Assembly (NCBI GenBank): GCA_030549495.1
Contig: JAUIRK010001051.1
Location: forward strand, 372,001 to 436,000
From: Nectonema munidae
Lineage: Eukaryota; Nematomorpha; Nectonematoida; Nectonematidae
Direction of reading: 5' to 3'
DNA length: 64,000 bases
Shown: positions 61,133-64,000 of the stretch, one piece after another
How positions within the stretch are numbered: the stretch's first letter is position 1
How the letters are laid out: each line of letters starts with the position of its first letter
Notes under the pieces: generated by a model
The model's input: the letters and a program-made list of their open reading frames with translations, nothing else
What the model was told of the DNA's origin: nothing
Database searches by the model: none
Translations under genes and position numbers: made by a program

Positions 61133-62797
61133 CAGTAGTTTTCAAAATGGAGTCCGCGTGCCACGAAGAAGTTCCGTGGGGATCGAGAAGGAGACACTCA
61201 GAGAATCGTTTTTTCACAAAATATTGCGCCCGTATTGGGTCTTTTGCCATTTTTGCCAATAAATCACATTTAAAAAGAATAAATAAGTTAGTCTTTGAAT
61301 GGAGTACTATTTTTTTCCTTTATTGCTTTTCATGCTTAATTTGTAAATGTGCATTTTTCTTAATGGATAAAAAAACGATAACTAACAAAATTATTGGGTG
61401 AACGATTGCACAAATTCATGTTTGATAAATAACATAGGAATGTTTTCGCAAAATATTAAGTATGGTTTGAAAAGTTTCAAAAAAATATCTGTTGTCAAAA
61501 AGTCCCGCAACATAACAAAACAGTCGATATTACCTTGCCGTAAAGATATATTGAATGTGCTAAAATTCAATCTTCCCGTCAAACAATACCGTTAGAAAGC
61601 TAATAGGAGAGATGTCTGATGACATGTCAAACGTGGTTTTACTGATTCGAAATTCGATTTTCAACTTTTTTGCCCAGCTTGAGGAAACGATGGATGCTGC
61701 AAACTAATCTCAGCCTTGTGTTTACGTACAATGTGTATATGACAAAAATGTGGTAGACAATTTTTTATTTTGCGAAACTCAGCAATAGAACAATTGCTAG
61801 AGAAACATTTGACAAAGTGATCATTTTTTTACAGCACATGGTATTAAGTCGGAATCTGGTTAAGCAAAAATCTCCAGGTGTAATTGGTACCCAGTGGGCC
61901 GAGCCATAAAACAATACCAGATAAGTTGAAAAATGTTTTCAATGAAGTCATTAAAACAGTGTATTTCATTAAAAAATATGCTTCAAATCTTGTTTATTTT
62001 CAATTTGAAAAACTCTTGCTGCACTCAAACATGAGGTGGATTTCCAAAGGAAAATTTTCCAAACGATACAATGGAAAGAAATCGAGCAATTTCTGGAAGG
62101 CAAACTAGACATGCATGTAGAATTTTCTAATCTCCATTTTCTTATATTTCTATCATTTTTAGTGAACATTTTGAATATATGAATTCCTTTAACCTTGGGC
62201 TGCAAGGAAAAGAGATCAGAGTACTCCATTGTAATAAAAAATGCCCGCTTTTGAAATGAAACTGGTGTATTCTTTACAAAAAAAATTTGGCTCGATTTTC
62301 GAACATATTTGTTGAGGTAAATAAGATTTTCATTAATAAAAATGTTCCGGAGGCCATAAAATACCGTGTAGCAGGCCAAGAAAATTCTCTTTATTTTCTT
62401 AATCTACAAAAATTTTAAACTATCAATTTATAAAAAAAAACCGCTTATAATCTCGATTAGTAATCTGGCTTCAGAAGACTTCTTAAATTCAATAACAGTT
62501 TATTGATTGAGGAGGTGCAAAACATGTTTTTCGGAAATATCTCATAGCGAGTTTCGATTGAAATGGGAGAGTCCTATGCTTGAAAAAACTGCTCTGAAAG
62601 CTCTGATCCGATTTGCCACTACATATGAGTGTGAGCAAGGGTTTTCCATGCTACTTGCCATTGAAATCAAATCCCGAAACAGATTGGAAGTGAGTAATAA
62701 AGTTGCATTGGCCAAAACAGAGCCAAATTTAGACAAAGCAGATGCCATCCATCCCATTGAGATATAGATTGTTCAGACAATTTTCGAATAAACAATG
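61133..62797 (+). mobile_element. Decayed ZBED5-like hAT transposon
   Basis: The left end CAGTAGTTTTCAAAATGGAG, TCCGCG resembles hAT ends of the CAGTGGTTTTCAAACTGGGG type. + strand frames then follow hAT transposase order: KQSILPCRKDILNVL, MSDDMSNVVLLIRNSIFNFF, QLEETMDAAN (first Asp region, changed), IPDKLKNVFNEVIKTVYFIK, LLLHSNMRWISKGKFSKRYN (R-W-L-S-R-G-K block), and finally FATTYECEQGFSMLLAIEIK SRNRL (dimerisation block, ending near 62767). Many frame changes. The right end seems lost or cut by the hAT element starting at 62798. Confidence 0.8.
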
Positions 62798-63904
62798 CAG
62801 GGGCGCACATCCGGGGGGCGAGAATAATTTTCTATAAGTAAGAGTTGCTGCTTGTTTATAAAACATGTATGATCGCATTTTTCCTATCGAACATATTTTA
62901 CAGACGATGCGTGAGAGCTATATAATAATAATCAATTGCTTCAATATGCACACAATAAGTAAGCAATGTTTATCACAGTGTCTCCTCTTTATAGTATTTT
63001 TGGGCAAACACATGTTGATGATCCACTAGATTTTTTCATCTTCTGTCACAGTGATTCTATTTCTCTTTCTCTCTCCTCTGTTTTTCTTTTCCGCTTTCTC
63101 TGCTAAAACTCAATCATTCACTCAAGCTCTCTTCTTTCATTCAAGCCCTCTTCTCTTGTTAAGCTCTCCTATCTTATTCAGCTCTCTTCTCTCCAGTCAC
63201 GTAGCTAGGTTGGGGCATGAGGGGCCCTGCTCACACTCCTATGTACCGAATGGTGCCCCCATGCGTCTTATGCGATATCAGTTTTTGAAAATTTCTCCTA
63301 TGAAAGGATCAAGAAAGTATAAATAATGTTGCGCAAGTTTTTTATTTTTAAATTGTGCCCCTTCTATCAACTTTTTTTTGGCTACACCACTGCTTCTGTC
63401 TAATTTGCATTTAGAGTTAAGTTAAAATAGTTTTCAATCGTTACAATTTTATATCAATGAATATTGTTAGACTCGCGCTAAGAATTTTTTTTCAACAAAA
63501 GTAACTTTTAATCTTTATTTAATTTTGCTACATTTTTTAACATTTGAAAACTTTAATTTTTTCAAGTCAAGAAATTTTTTTCAATAGTTATTTGGGAATG
63601 AATATTTTGATTATCTATTCAGTTTAAAAGCAAGAATACTCTATTTGCTTAATATTTGAGCAGCTATATTTTTTATAATGTTCGATTGTTAAATTTTATA
63701 AGTAACACTGTACATAATTAAATCACTTTTTTTAAGAAAATTTGTTGATTATTATAATAAAAATATAATATCGAAACAAAATGTTTCAGTTGTTAAAAAT
63801 GTACTTGATCTATTTATGACACTTTCAGAATTTTATTTTTAGACAAATATTCAAAAAACGTAATGATTTTCTTTTCTCGTATACTTTGATTTATGTTAGT
63901 TTGG
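62798..63904 (+). mobile_element. Large non-autonomous hAT element, copy 3 (truncated)
   Basis: Starts CAGGGGCGCACATCC then GGGGGGCGAGAATAATTTTC and follows copy 1 through the nested MITE to TTATGTTAGTTTGG. There copy 1 enters its 42-bp TIR element (32733). Similarity stops two bases into that element's place; what follows is unrelated up to the window end. It shows the undamaged left terminus that copy 1 has in scrambled poly-G/C form. Confidence 0.85.
63194..63392 (+). mobile_element. hAT MITE nested in copy 3
   Basis: CAGTCACGTAGCTAGG and GGCTACACCACTG; third member of the set at 32043-32235 and 44042-44239. Confidence 0.85.
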
Positions 63905-64000
63905 ATTACTCATCAGATGTAATTAAATCTTTATCCCTTCTTATTGCCATTTACCAGTTATTGAAACGGATGGTCACAGTCTATCTGTATAGTCTATTAG

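Overview
The window looks like AT-rich nuclear DNA of an invertebrate animal. It holds two recognisable host genes, spliceosomal introns with GT-AG ends, and a large load of DNA transposons, LINEs and tRNA-derived SINEs. I see no bacterial-type operons, no structural RNA genes outside SINE heads, and no virus-like element. I cannot name the species.

Host genes. (1) A single-exon gene on the + strand at 5103-5669 encodes mitochondrial large-subunit ribosomal protein mL50 (MRPL50). (2) A giant annexin gene runs on the - strand from about 58156 (N-terminal, Asn/Gln/Pro/Tyr-rich exon) to the stop codon at 10073. I located ten exons; they encode a low-complexity head and four annexin repeats, each with its type II calcium site. 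Exon sizes are those remembered for vertebrate annexins (95, 114, 91, 80, 57, 94+96 fused as 190, and 123). The intron phases join without a slip. One exon (13360-13532) carries an in-frame TGA unless an acceptor 27 bases further in is used.

Everything between about 10 and 58 kb is therefore annexin intron, and most of it is transposon. The richest part is the 17.4-kb intron 29746-47106. A CR1-like LINE (about 30.3-37.5 kb) was split by a 3.4-kb non-autonomous hAT element (31502-34865), which itself contains a small hAT MITE, a tRNA-SINE and two short terminal-inverted-repeat elements. A second copy of the same hAT element lies inverted at 41542-44632, and a third, truncated copy at 62798-63904. 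Other items are an almost complete but N-terminally deleted ZBED5-type hAT (10773-12502), three decayed piggyBac copies, a pogo/Tigger relic, a MULE transposase fragment and many small MITEs.

The most interesting single signal is a tRNA-derived SINE at about 29.04-29.24 kb (- strand) whose body contains a hammerhead-ribozyme-like fold (29103-29144). Its paired helices resemble, with compensating changes, the hammerhead of schistosome SINEs.

Two stretches (31518-31625 and 51889-52144) are long homopolymer runs that look like assembly or consensus error and should not be interpreted biologically.
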